NCBI GenBank assembly: GCA_016928075.1
Contig: JAFGLJ010000027.1
Location: forward strand, 124,001-188,000
Direction of reading: 5' to 3'
DNA from: Bacteroidales bacterium
GTDB taxonomy: Bacteria > Bacteroidota > Bacteroidia > Bacteroidales > VadinHA17
DNA: 64,000 nt
Positions 26,901 to 34,872 of the stretch are shown piece by piece. The notes below the pieces were generated by a model, which was not told the origin of the DNA, made no database searches, and was given only the letters and a program-made list of their open reading frames with translations. Within the stretch, counting starts at the first letter, position 1; each line of letters opens with the position of its first letter. A program made the position numbers and the translations under genes.

Positions 26901-28235
26901 GCCGATGCAGGAATGATCACCAGATGTGAAGCCTTTCTTGACAGCCTCAAGGGATACGACAAAAACAAGGACTATGCTGTCAGTAAAACGGTGAAAAAGT
27001 CAGCACCGAATAATTTGCTCGAGGGCCGAACATTATACTATCCCTATGCCAATGATGCAGTGCATATTCTTTCTGCTGCAACCAGAAGCTGTGGCATTGA
27101 CTCCGAGGTATTACCAATGCAGGACGAAAAAGACCTAGAGATAGCCCAGAAATACACTACCGGTCAGGAATGTTTCCCAATGATATGCACCACAGGCAGC
27201 TTCCTGAAAAAACTTATGGAACCTGGCTGCGATCCATCCAAAGTATCATTCTTCATGCCCGATCATAATGGTCCCTGCAGATTTGGCGATTATAATAAGC
27301 TCCAGAGACAAATTTTCGATAAGCTGGGTTTTTATGATGCTTCTATTGTCACCCCGAGCAATGATAATGCTTACGCCGAGCTGACTAAAGAACATGCGCA
27401 GAAATTCCGAATGAATGCATGGCTCGGATCGAACGGGATTGATGTGCTCAGGAAATACAAACAGGAAACCCGGCCTTACGAAATTAACAGGGGTGACACT
27501 GATAAAGTATATAATGAATACCTCAACAGGCTAATAAGTATCGTTGAGAAAGGTGCCCGTGGCATACCGCGTTTCCTTGAAGATGCGGGCGAGGCATTTA
27601 ACAGGATACCTCTTAATAACAGTGAGCGGAAGCCTATAATAGCTATAGTCGGGGAAATATTCATGAGGGATAATCCTTTCTGCAGTGCCTTCCTTGTCGA
27701 CAGGCTTGAAGCCCTGGGTGCAGAAACCATGGTTCCACGTTTTTGTGAATGGCTGCACTATTCAACATACAGGTATACCCGTGACAGCAAATGGAAGTCT
27801 GATTACAGGGGTATAGTGAAAGCAAAAATACAGGAGATTTATCAGCATTACACCGGCAACAGGATGACTAAAGCAGCCGATGATTACGTTAAGCTTAGGG
27901 ATTACTTTAATGTTAATGACCTCATCAGAGGCTCAGCTCCATATATACACAAAGATTATGATGGAGAACCTGTTGTTGCTCTCGGCTCAGCCTCATCACT
28001 GACAAAACTAAATATTTCAGGGGTGGTCTATATCCTGCCGTTCACCTGTATGCCCGGAACAATAGTTGCATCTGTGTCGGGCGATTTTAAAAAAGATCAT
28101 AATAATATCCCATGGCTTAACTTCGCTTATGACGGACAGGAAGATGCAAGCATTGAAACCCATCTGCAGGCATTTATGCACCAGGCCCATGAATATTGCT
28201 CTGAGCATAAATATAATTTACTGAATGCTACATAA
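23991..28235 (+). CDS. Single-chain acyl-CoA dehydratase activase / double-cubane cluster protein fusion
   Basis: A 1414-residue cytoplasmic iron-sulfur protein. It contains two BadF/BcrA/HgdC ATPase domains, at about 8-275 and 325-585. Each has a phosphate-binding motif (GIDIGSISINTVL, GLDVGSLSTNVVL) and the cluster loop CAAGTGSF plus a second Cys 40 residues on (Cys138/Cys178 and Cys451/Cys491). In HgdC these four cysteines come from two subunits and hold one [4Fe-4S]. The rest (about 605-1414) is DUF2229 plus a 2-hydroxyacyl-CoA dehydratase-like part with many cysteines (HSCSNNCE, SETCLPMEL, NNCNCPW, RCGPDSF, QECFPMICTTGSF, GPCRFGDY). Family knowledge: such pairs use ATP to push electrons to very low potential. 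The substrate is unknown; no dehydratase genes adjoin. Confidence 0.9.
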   Translation: MNKLLTVNAHLGIDIGSISINTVLIDDRGEIVFEDYSYCHGKPFNVVLSVLREIEDKFGLTEFSTISFTGSGGKQATELLGGIFINEVIAQSESVSKLYSEVRTVIEIGGEDSKLIQFEKDGESKASCLSDFALNSLCAAGTGSFLDQQAKRIGLSIESEFGALAEKSVNPPRIAGRCSVFAKSDMIHLQQIATPLHDIVAGLCFAVARNYKSTLGRGRKLERPFIFQGGVAANAGMRRAIAEVFNLSDGELIIPRHHASMGAIGAVYYNIKHNQDGKPYLGTAKLEKYLESGTGKTYHLEPLAVSEAVYNKEIFHLPPANGLQDVYLGLDVGSLSTNVVLIDRDNNVIARRYLPTASKPLDAIRRGLKEIYDEVGNRVRVKAAGTTGSGRYLTGDFIGADTIQNEITAQATAAIAYDRSVDTIFEIGGQDSKYISIKNGVVVDFEMNKVCAAGTGSFLEEQAEKLGINIVDEFGKLALESKQPVRLGDRCTVFMESDLNSHQQKGVFLNDLLGGLAYSIVQNYLQKVVGEKLIGDNIFFQGGVTNNKSVVAAFEKVTGKKITIPPHFDVTGAIGAAILAREYMEESKESNFKGFEISNKAYKVKRFTCHSCSNNCEIQSIKIEGEKKALFYGGRCEKYEKEERKKKDHNIPDLFIERNERLLGDYKETSDSNKPSIGIPRALMLFYQQFPFWRKFFETLGFNVVISDPSNSNLVKESIELMVSETCLPMELMHGHVKNLLDKGVDNIFIPFVVNVKADSDNPTNNCNCPWVQAAPFMIKSAFKDESIRKKLLMPSLHFRYFRTALKNELGKFMKDHFDIKPSITWKAILEADRAQVEFENSLRKRGEEILGTDFGNGIRKVVILGRPYNTGDPYLNLSLIEKLINLNTLPVPVDFLPLKQEKIFDDYPMMYWPNGQKIIAASRMIRKNDDLYAVYLGNFRCGPDSFVTHYVRHEMKGKPFLHLEVDEHSADAGMITRCEAFLDSLKGYDKNKDYAVSKTVKKSAPNNLLEGRTLYYPYANDAVHILSAATRSCGIDSEVLPMQDEKDLEIAQKYTTGQECFPMICTTGSFLKKLMEPGCDPSKVSFFMPDHNGPCRFGDYNKLQRQIFDKLGFYDASIVTPSNDNAYAELTKEHAQKFRMNAWLGSNGIDVLRKYKQETRPYEINRGDTDKVYNEYLNRLISIVEKGARGIPRFLEDAGEAFNRIPLNNSERKPIIAIVGEIFMRDNPFCSAFLVDRLEALGAETMVPRFCEWLHYSTYRYTRDSKWKSDYRGIVKAKIQEIYQHYTGNRMTKAADDYVKLRDYFNVNDLIRGSAPYIHKDYDGEPVVALGSASSLTKLNISGVVYILPFTCMPGTIVASVSGDFKKDHNNIPWLNFAYDGQEDASIETHLQAFMHQAHEYCSEHKYNLLNAT

Positions 28236-28326
28236 GAGCTATTTATTAACAAGATCTCATACTTATCGCCAAAAAGGAAAATAATTAGTATTTTTCGCTG
28301 TTTTTTATAATTATTTTAATCCGTGT

Positions 28327-29598
28327 ATGGGAGAAATTGATATTCTGCTTGGTTTACAATGGGGCGACGAAGGAAAGGGCAAAATTGTTGACGCTCTTAC
28401 TCCTGAATACGATATCATAACACGATTCCAGGGTGGTCCCAATGCAGGTCATACACTTGAATTTGAGAATGAAAAGTATATTTTGCATACTATACCATCA
28501 GGTGTATTCAGGGAAAACAAGCTCAACATAATAGGGAATGGACTTGTCATTGATCCATCAATCTTCATTGGCGAGATACGTTCGCTTAAGCAACCTGTAA
28601 GCGAACTGATCAATAAAATCATAATATCAAGTAAAGCACATCTTATCCTTCCCACTCACCGTCTGCTCGATGCTGCCTATGAAGAAGCAAAGGGAGAAAT
28701 GAAAATAGGTTCTACACTGAAAGGAATAGGGCCTGCATATACAGATAAAACATCAAGACAGGGACTCAGGGTTGGCGAATTATTAAAAGAAAATTTCCGG
28801 GAACTCTATGACATACACAGGCAAAGACACCTGGAAATACTTCAACATTACAAAGTTGATGCCGATCTTGAAAAATATGAAGAGGAATGGTTTGAAGGAA
28901 TAGAACTGCTTAAAAAATTCCGCATCATCAATACTGAATATTTCATAAACAAAAGTCTTGATGAAGGTAAGAGAATATTGGCTGAAGGCGCACAGGGTAC
29001 CATGCTGGATATTGATTTTGGATCCTATCCTTTCGTAACATCATCCAATACTATAAGTGGAGGAGCATGTTCAGGCCTGGGCATTTCCCCGAAGAGAATA
29101 GGCAGTGTTTTCGGTATCTTCAAGGCATATTGTACCCGCGTTGGAGAAGGCCCTTTCCCAACTGAACTAAGTAATGATACCGGACAAAAATTACGTGAAA
29201 ATGGTTATGAGTTCGGGTCCACTACCGGCAGACCCAGGCGCTGCGGATGGCTCGATTTGCCAGCTTTAAAATACTCATGCATGATCAATGGTGTAACGTC
29301 TCTCTTTTTAACAAAAGCAGATGTATTGACAGGCTTTGACAAAATTAAAATATGTACAGGCTATAAGATAAATAACTCAATTGTTGAAGAATTACCCTTT
29401 GATATCAGTTCTGAAGTGGAACCAGTATACATTGAAATGAATGGCTGGAAGGAAAATATCACCGGAATACGTCAATATCAGAAACTTCCTGAAGCCTTCA
29501 GGAATTACATTGACTTTATTGAAAGAGAAACAGGCCTGCCCGTGGTTATCATATCTGTAGGTGCAGACAGAACCCAAACAATTATGAGAGATGAGTGA
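28327..29598 (+). CDS. purA: Adenylosuccinate synthetase
   Basis: A 423-residue enzyme of normal length that joins IMP and aspartate with GTP, the first committed step to AMP. Signature motifs are QWGDEGKGKIVD (P-loop-like, with the catalytic Asp), GGPNAGHT (catalytic His), GSTLKGIGPAYTDK, EGAQGTMLDIDFGSYPFVTS, GEGPFPTEL and TGRPRRCGWLD. It lies 91 bp downstream of the activase gene in an AT-rich gap, so its own promoter is likely. The stop is immediately followed by dispersed repeats. Confidence 0.98.
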   Translation: MGEIDILLGLQWGDEGKGKIVDALTPEYDIITRFQGGPNAGHTLEFENEKYILHTIPSGVFRENKLNIIGNGLVIDPSIFIGEIRSLKQPVSELINKIIISSKAHLILPTHRLLDAAYEEAKGEMKIGSTLKGIGPAYTDKTSRQGLRVGELLKENFRELYDIHRQRHLEILQHYKVDADLEKYEEEWFEGIELLKKFRIINTEYFINKSLDEGKRILAEGAQGTMLDIDFGSYPFVTSSNTISGGACSGLGISPKRIGSVFGIFKAYCTRVGEGPFPTELSNDTGQKLRENGYEFGSTTGRPRRCGWLDLPALKYSCMINGVTSLFLTKADVLTGFDKIKICTGYKINNSIVEELPFDISSEVEPVYIEMNGWKENITGIRQYQKLPEAFRNYIDFIERETGLPVVIISVGADRTQTIMRDE

Positions 29599-29879
29599 TG
29601 AGTTATGAGCCCTTCGACAAGCTCAGGACAAGTGATGAGTTTTGGGTTATTAGTTATGACTATTCTAAATACAATATTCCAGTATTCCTCGCCCCCACCA
29701 GCCACAATCTCATTCCGCTCGCGAGCTCACAGCACTCGCTTGCCTGCGGCAAACTCGTACTGCTCGGTTCCAGTATTGACTCACCCCGCTGGCGAGTTTC
29801 TCTGAACCGTGCCGCCGGGCTTCGTCGAGCTCGTCACCTTCTCCCGAAGTCTCGGGATCAGGCTCCTCGGTTCCATCAT
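29599..29879. repeat. Repeat-rich intergenic stretch after purA
   Basis: No gene is supported here. GATGAGT units surround the well-known Bacteroidota-type repeat CCCTTCGACAAGCTCAGG (29610-29627). From about 29700 to 29879 the minus strand carries a longer copy of the element at the pruA end. It has ATGATGGAACCGAGGA at 29879-29864, a CCCGAGACTTCGGG hairpin near 29843-29856, GAAGGTGACGAGCTCG, and further GAGCTCGCGAGC sequence near 29722-29733. The stretch is clearly more GC-rich than its neighbours. The start of the copy supplies the SPOR gene's stop codon. Confidence 0.75.
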
Positions 29880-30361
29880 TGCTTAATATAGAGCCAGGCT
29901 TCAAATTCAACAGTATCCTGGAACTGGTATAGCCTCCTGATTGCGTCGTCCAGATTGTCATGTCCCTCTGCTGAAACAAAATTAAAACGGTTTTGGGGAC
30001 CATCTATAATCTGCGCATCATAACCCAATAATTTGTAATACCTCATGTAATCTTCAGCATATTCAGGTGTGAGGAAACTCCCTACGATAATATGATATTT
30101 ATATCTGGCTTCCCTCTCATACTTTGCCTGCTCTACAGCACTGACTGAATCAAGTCGTGCCTGTTCAATGGCTCCCATTTTTTCTGTCACAGCCCTCAAA
30201 GAATCTGCTACCCTTATACTATCCTGCATTGCCATTGAAACAGCCTCCTGCTTAGCTTTTGACTTTTTAATCCAGCCTTTCTTCCTCATAAACTCACATG
30301 AACTGCTCAGTATTATCAAAACAAGGAATATTGTAAGAGCATTTTTCATACTTGATCTCAT
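29876..30361 (-). CDS. SPOR-domain lipoprotein
   Basis: About 161 residues if started at the ATG at 30361; 30349 or 30385 are also possible, and I prefer 30361 because a clean lipoprotein signal follows (ALTIFLVLIILSSSC). A charged helical linker (about 30-85, KAKQEAVSMAMQDSIRVADS) precedes a SPOR domain (YKYHIIVGSFLTPEYAEDYM to EFEAWLYIKQ). SPOR domains bind denuded septal peptidoglycan, so a cell-envelope or division role is likely. The TGA stop lies in the first bases of the dispersed repeat (CAATGATGG), and the native gene end may have been altered. Confidence 0.85.
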   Translation of the reverse strand: MRSSMKNALTIFLVLIILSSSCEFMRKKGWIKKSKAKQEAVSMAMQDSIRVADSLRAVTEKMGAIEQARLDSVSAVEQAKYEREARYKYHIIVGSFLTPEYAEDYMRYYKLLGYDAQIIDGPQNRFNFVSAEGHDNLDDAIRRLYQFQDTVEFEAWLYIKQ

Positions 30362-30487
30362 ATATATTGATTTACTATTAAACAAATATACAAATAATTA
30401 GAATTACAGTAAAAAGGCTGAATCCTGAGTAAGATTTCATAATTGAAAAATTCGTATCTTCGGTTGAATTACCTTAATCCTAAAATA

Positions 30488-32401
30488 ATGAAATCAATAA
30501 TTCAATTCTTTGAGGAAAATGTTAACAAGTTCGGGAATAATGTCTACCTGTGGGAAAAACCTGAGGACCGTTATGAAGGTTCAACTTATTCAGAAGTAAA
30601 TAAACAGGTTCACGAGCTTGCAGCCGGGCTTCTGCAGCTCGGATTGAAAGAGGGCGACAGGGTTAGTCTTCTGTCAGAGGGCTGTAACAATTGGGTCATA
30701 GGCGAACTGGGTATTCTTTATACAGGTGCAATAAATGTACCTCTTTCAACCAAACTCAATTCCGAGGAAGTGAAATTCAGGTTAAATCATTCTGAATCAC
30801 GGTTCGTTATGGTATCAGCAATGCAAACGCAGAAGCTCATGGAGGTGATAAACGAATGCAGAACAATTGAAAAGATTATCTGCTTCGAGAAAAAAGAAGA
30901 ATATGGTGAAAATGAAATACAGTTTAACCATATCAAAAAAATGGGAAAGGAATGGCTTGCAGAACCGGGTAATACTGAAAAATTCGAAAAGATCTACAAG
31001 GGTATCACCCCTGATCACTATGCGAATATTTGCTACACATCAGGGACTACTGCCGATCCCAAAGGTATAATTCTTACTCACGGTAATTATATTACAAATT
31101 GTTACCAGGGATATAGCCTGATTGATATTCCTCCTTTCTGGAAAACACTGCTTTATCTTCCATGGGATCATTCTTTTGCTCATACAGCTGCAATATTTGC
31201 TTTTATGGGGAAAGGAGCCAGTCTGGCTTCTGTAAAACAGGGTAAAACACCTATGGAGACACTCAGGAACTTCCCAAATAATATGCGGGAAATCAAACCT
31301 AACCTGCTCCTCAGTGCCCCGGCTGTATCCAAGAACTTTAAAAAGAATATTGAAAAAGGTGTTAAGGAGAAAGGCAAGTTAACGTCCTTTATGTTCGAAA
31401 CAGGCCTTAAGATATCATATGCATATAATAAGGAAGGATGGAACAAGGGAACGGGAGCCGCTAAAGTACTCGCGCCACTGGTAAAGTTTTTTGATAAACT
31501 GGTGTTTTCAAAAATACGCGACTTTTTTGGGGGTGAACTGGAATATTTTATTGGCGGAGCAGCACTGCTGGATATGGAATTACAAAAGTTCTTTTATGCA
31601 ATTGGTGTACCTGTTTTCCAGGGATACGGACTTTCAGAGGCTTCTCCCATTATATCCTCAAACTCAAAAACCAATCATAAACTTGGTTCTTCAGGTAAGC
31701 TCGTCAACAATATGGAATTGAAAATATGTGATGAAGAAGGCAATGCTTTACCGGTAGGTGAAAAAGGAGAAATTGTCATTAAAGGCGGAAATGTTATGTA
31801 TGGCTATTGGAAGAATGAAGTAGCGACCAGGGAAACCATTAGGGACGAATGGCTGCATACCGGTGACCTCGGATATCTTGATGATGATGGATATCTTTAT
31901 GTTCTCGGCCGTTTCAAAAGCCTCCTTATCTCTGATGACGGAGAAAAATACAGCCCTGAGAGCATAGAGGAAGCAATCATGGAACAATCAAAATATATTG
32001 ACCAGTGTATCCTTCATAACAACCAGCAACCTTACACTGTAGGACTTGTTGTTCCAAACCAGCATAGTTTAAAGTCATACCTGGATGAAAAAAAGATCAA
32101 TGTTAACTCAGAAGAAGGAAAACGGGCGGTATTGATGCTCATCGAAAAGGAAATAAACGAATATCGAACAAACGGTAAGTACGGTAAGATGTTTCCACAA
32201 AGATGGCTGCCTGTTGCACTGGGTGTTCTGGATGAAGGATTTACAGAGGAAAACGGACTCGTTAATGCCACAGCTAAAGTGGTCAGGGGTAAAGTAATTG
32301 ACAAATATAAAGATCTGATTGATTTTCTATATACACCTGCTGCCAAAGCTGTCACTAATGAGAGAAATATAGAAGCAGTTGAAAAAATGAATCTTGGATA
32401 A
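30488..32401 (+). CDS. Long-chain fatty-acid--CoA ligase (AMP-binding)
   Basis: A 637-residue acyl-adenylate-forming enzyme. I start it at the ATG at 30488; the frame extends upstream only to a TTG that overlaps a likely promoter (TATCTTCG at about 30463). Motifs are ICYTSGTTADPKGIILTHGN (phosphate loop), FQGYGLSEASPIISSN, EWLHTGDLGYLDDDGYLYVLGR and LLISDDGEKYSPESIE. It activates fatty acids as acyl-CoA for lipid synthesis or oxidation. Its unusually C-terminal EKEINEYRTNGKYGKMFPQR region is typical of the FadD15-like branch. The GH2 gene starts 13 bp later, but a functional link is not evident. Confidence 0.93.
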   Translation: MKSIIQFFEENVNKFGNNVYLWEKPEDRYEGSTYSEVNKQVHELAAGLLQLGLKEGDRVSLLSEGCNNWVIGELGILYTGAINVPLSTKLNSEEVKFRLNHSESRFVMVSAMQTQKLMEVINECRTIEKIICFEKKEEYGENEIQFNHIKKMGKEWLAEPGNTEKFEKIYKGITPDHYANICYTSGTTADPKGIILTHGNYITNCYQGYSLIDIPPFWKTLLYLPWDHSFAHTAAIFAFMGKGASLASVKQGKTPMETLRNFPNNMREIKPNLLLSAPAVSKNFKKNIEKGVKEKGKLTSFMFETGLKISYAYNKEGWNKGTGAAKVLAPLVKFFDKLVFSKIRDFFGGELEYFIGGAALLDMELQKFFYAIGVPVFQGYGLSEASPIISSNSKTNHKLGSSGKLVNNMELKICDEEGNALPVGEKGEIVIKGGNVMYGYWKNEVATRETIRDEWLHTGDLGYLDDDGYLYVLGRFKSLLISDDGEKYSPESIEEAIMEQSKYIDQCILHNNQQPYTVGLVVPNQHSLKSYLDEKKINVNSEEGKRAVLMLIEKEINEYRTNGKYGKMFPQRWLPVALGVLDEGFTEENGLVNATAKVVRGKVIDKYKDLIDFLYTPAAKAVTNERNIEAVEKMNLG

Positions 32402-32414
32402 ACATAATTTTCAT

Positions 32415-34214
32415 ATGACAAAAGAAGAATTCTTGATTTTTTTTATAGTAATAATTGCCCTGTCATCATGCGGTAAAAATGAACACGCAAACTGGTTAAT
32501 TCCAGATAATCCACTCCTGACCCAATGGGCTGATGATGTCGATCCGGAAAACCCCTGGCCTCAATACCCGCGACCAATAATGATGAGAGATGAATGGGTA
32601 AACCTGAATGGCCTGTGGGAATATGCCATTACAGCCAAGGATGAACAACCTGCTCAATGGGAGGGAAAAATTTTAGTACCCTACCCTGTTGAGTCAGCCC
32701 TTTCAGGTGTTAAGAAAAGAATCAGCGAAAACGAATGCCTCTGGTACAAAACAGATTTTAAAGTACCTGCGTCATGGAAAAATAAAAGAATATTGCTGAA
32801 TTTTGAAGCCAGTGACTGGGAAACAAAAATATGGATTGATGATAATAAAGCAGGTGAACATAAAGGTGGATACGACCCTTTCTGTATAGATATTACTGAT
32901 TATGTCAGAGCGGGTATAAAACATGAACTTAAAGTCAGTACCTGGGATCCCACGGATAAAGGGACTCAGTCACGCGGAAAGCAGGTAACAGACCCTCACG
33001 GCATATGGTATACTCCTACATCAGGAATATGGCAGACAGTATGGATGGAACCTGTTGATGTTATTCATCTCGGTTCATTCCGCACAATAAGCGATATAAG
33101 TAATGGTACAATAAGTATACAACCTGAAATACTGGGCTTGCAGGAAGGAGTAAGTACCAGGGTTATAGTATTTAAAGATAACAAGATACTGGGCCAGACA
33201 GAAACACCAATGGATAATGAGATTATAATCACACTGGATGATTATATTGCCTGGTCTCCTGGAAACCCACAATTATACGATATAGAGATTGAGATTATAC
33301 TAAATGGAAGAACTACAGATAAAATAAGTACTCACACAGGTTTCAGGAAAATTTCTTTAGGCAGAACAGAAGATGGTTATACACGAATTTTTCTTAACGA
33401 TAGTTTTTTATACCAGAATGGTCCACTGGACCAGGGATTCTGGCCCGATGGATTATATACACCACCGACTGACGAGGCAATGTGTCATGATCTTGAGATG
33501 ATTAAAAAGATGGGATTCAATATGCTCCGCAAGCATGTCAAGGTTGAAAACAGGCGATTTTACTACTGGTGCGATAAAATGGGTTTACTTGTGTGGCAGG
33601 ACATGCCAAACGGAGATAAACATATTGGCCGACAGGGTGAAGATATTGAAAGGTCAGAGGAGTCTGCCAGGCAATTTGAGCGGGAGCTCGCGCGTCTTAT
33701 AGAAACCAAATACAACCACCCCTCAATTATAATATGGGTTGCCTTCAATGAAGGATGGGGCCAGTATGAGACAGCAAGAATCACAGAACTTATTAAAGAA
33801 CATGATCCAACAAGGCTTGTGAACAGTGCATCAGGATGGTCTGACAGAGGTACGGGAGATATTCTTGATATTCACCATTATCCTGAGCCAAGATGCCCTG
33901 AAGCTGAAGAAAACAGGGCAATAGTACTGGGTGAATTCGGTGGTCTAGGTCTGGCAGTGGAAAACCATACCTGGGAAAAGAAGGAGAACTGGGGATACGA
34001 AAATATGAATGACAGCATCTCCCTGCTCAGGAAATATGAAAATTTCTACGGCACTGTTCACAGCATGGTTGAGGAAAAAGGTCTCAGTGCATCAGTATAC
34101 ACACAGATAACCGATGTTGAAACTGAAACCAATGGACTTCTTACCTATGACCGCAAGGTCGACAAGATGGGAGCTGATAATTTGTACCTGATAAATACAG
34201 GTCAGAAAAGATAA
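32415..34214 (+). CDS. Glycoside hydrolase family 2 lipoprotein (beta-galactosidase/glucuronidase-like)
   Basis: A 599-residue protein with a lipobox (IIALSSCG). The chosen ATG at 32415 gives a clean lipoprotein signal; the frame otherwise starts from a TTG inside the upstream gene. Domains: jelly-roll sugar-binding (about 40-200, with WKNKRILLNFEASDWETKIW), immunoglobulin-like (about 205-305) and TIM barrel (about 310-599). The acid/base is Glu446 in AFNEGWGQYE and the nucleophile Glu507 in VLGEFGGLG. It lacks the extra C-terminal domains of LacZ, so it is a short GH2. The sugar is unknown, and there are no SusC/SusD genes nearby. Confidence 0.92.
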   Translation: MTKEEFLIFFIVIIALSSCGKNEHANWLIPDNPLLTQWADDVDPENPWPQYPRPIMMRDEWVNLNGLWEYAITAKDEQPAQWEGKILVPYPVESALSGVKKRISENECLWYKTDFKVPASWKNKRILLNFEASDWETKIWIDDNKAGEHKGGYDPFCIDITDYVRAGIKHELKVSTWDPTDKGTQSRGKQVTDPHGIWYTPTSGIWQTVWMEPVDVIHLGSFRTISDISNGTISIQPEILGLQEGVSTRVIVFKDNKILGQTETPMDNEIIITLDDYIAWSPGNPQLYDIEIEIILNGRTTDKISTHTGFRKISLGRTEDGYTRIFLNDSFLYQNGPLDQGFWPDGLYTPPTDEAMCHDLEMIKKMGFNMLRKHVKVENRRFYYWCDKMGLLVWQDMPNGDKHIGRQGEDIERSEESARQFERELARLIETKYNHPSIIIWVAFNEGWGQYETARITELIKEHDPTRLVNSASGWSDRGTGDILDIHHYPEPRCPEAEENRAIVLGEFGGLGLAVENHTWEKKENWGYENMNDSISLLRKYENFYGTVHSMVEEKGLSASVYTQITDVETETNGLLTYDRKVDKMGADNLYLINTGQKR

Positions 34215-34227
34215 ACTCCTCTCACTT

Positions 34228-34289
34228 CGATGGTGTGGGTCTCTGACCCATGCCTATCTTCGGTGGACAAAGTCTGACCCACGCCATCG
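34228..34289. repeat. Long imperfect hairpin repeat between convergent genes
   Basis: CGATGGTGTGGGTC (34228-34241) pairs with GACCCACGCCATCG (34276-34289), with one G-U. An inner GACCCATGCC can pair with the left arm as an alternative. It sits between the GH2 stop and the HD-gene stop, so it may act as a two-way terminator or RNA stabiliser. It shares GGTGTGGGTC and GACCCAC with the palindrome at 8415-8440. Confidence 0.7.
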
Positions 34290-34309
34290 GGTACTTGGCA
34301 CCTAATATT

Positions 34310-34861
34310 TCATACTATCAGCCTGCTCTTAAATGGCAGGAAGGTCATGAAATCTGCATGGTGCACAATATAAGCTTCGGTTGTCCTTTTAACATGATCA
34401 CCTTCCCCTGCATGCGCAGCTATAATATGGCAGACTTCCGGAGGCAGGTCACACTCCTCGGCAAGTGATACACCCGAAAAAGGATGTCTCAGGTATTTAC
34501 CATATGTACCCTGTACAGCGTTACCTTTCTCATCCTTGACATATTCAAGAAGCTTACCTACATCAGCGAGTATTGCCCCTGAGATAAGCACATCAAGGTT
34601 TACGGGTAGTTCCTCCCCGAAAAAATCATTCATCTTCTTGCCACTTTCCAGTGCAATATGAACAACACACCTTTTATGTGCCATAAAACTTACTTTGAGA
34701 TCTGGTCCACACAGAAGGGTGAAAGGTATCCTGTTCAGGTCATCTGCTGTAAGAACGCTTCTTTCAAGAGCTATCTCCCAAACCCTGGCTGTTTTCTCTC
34801 TTAATTCATTGTCTTCAATCCAGTTTAATTCGGGCCACAGGTCAAGTATTTCCTTGTTCAT
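34310..34861 (-). CDS. HD-domain-like protein with a degenerate metal site
   Basis: A 183-residue protein resembling small HD phosphohydrolases. The expected ligands appear as His in VHIALESGKKM, His in RHPFSGVSLAEE, His in IIAAHAGEGDH, and HHAD. The central HD doublet reads AILADVGKLLEY, however, with Ala in place of His. Known HD proteins cleave phosphodiesters or phosphomonoesters with a bound metal; here that activity is doubtful. It follows the dehydrogenase gene by 11 bp and is probably cotranscribed with it. Confidence 0.78.
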   Translation of the reverse strand: MNKEILDLWPELNWIEDNELREKTARVWEIALERSVLTADDLNRIPFTLLCGPDLKVSFMAHKRCVVHIALESGKKMNDFFGEELPVNLDVLISGAILADVGKLLEYVKDEKGNAVQGTYGKYLRHPFSGVSLAEECDLPPEVCHIIAAHAGEGDHVKRTTEAYIVHHADFMTFLPFKSRLIV

Positions 34862-34872
34862 GCTATGCTTCT

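Noticed and set aside
29595..29891. Plus-strand open frames of 66-98 codons after purA
   Set aside because: They run through dispersed repeats, have no family features and start inside the purA stop.
30443..30487. TTG start of the acyl-CoA ligase
   Set aside because: The ATG at 30488 begins the conserved N-terminus, and the extra part overlaps a likely promoter.
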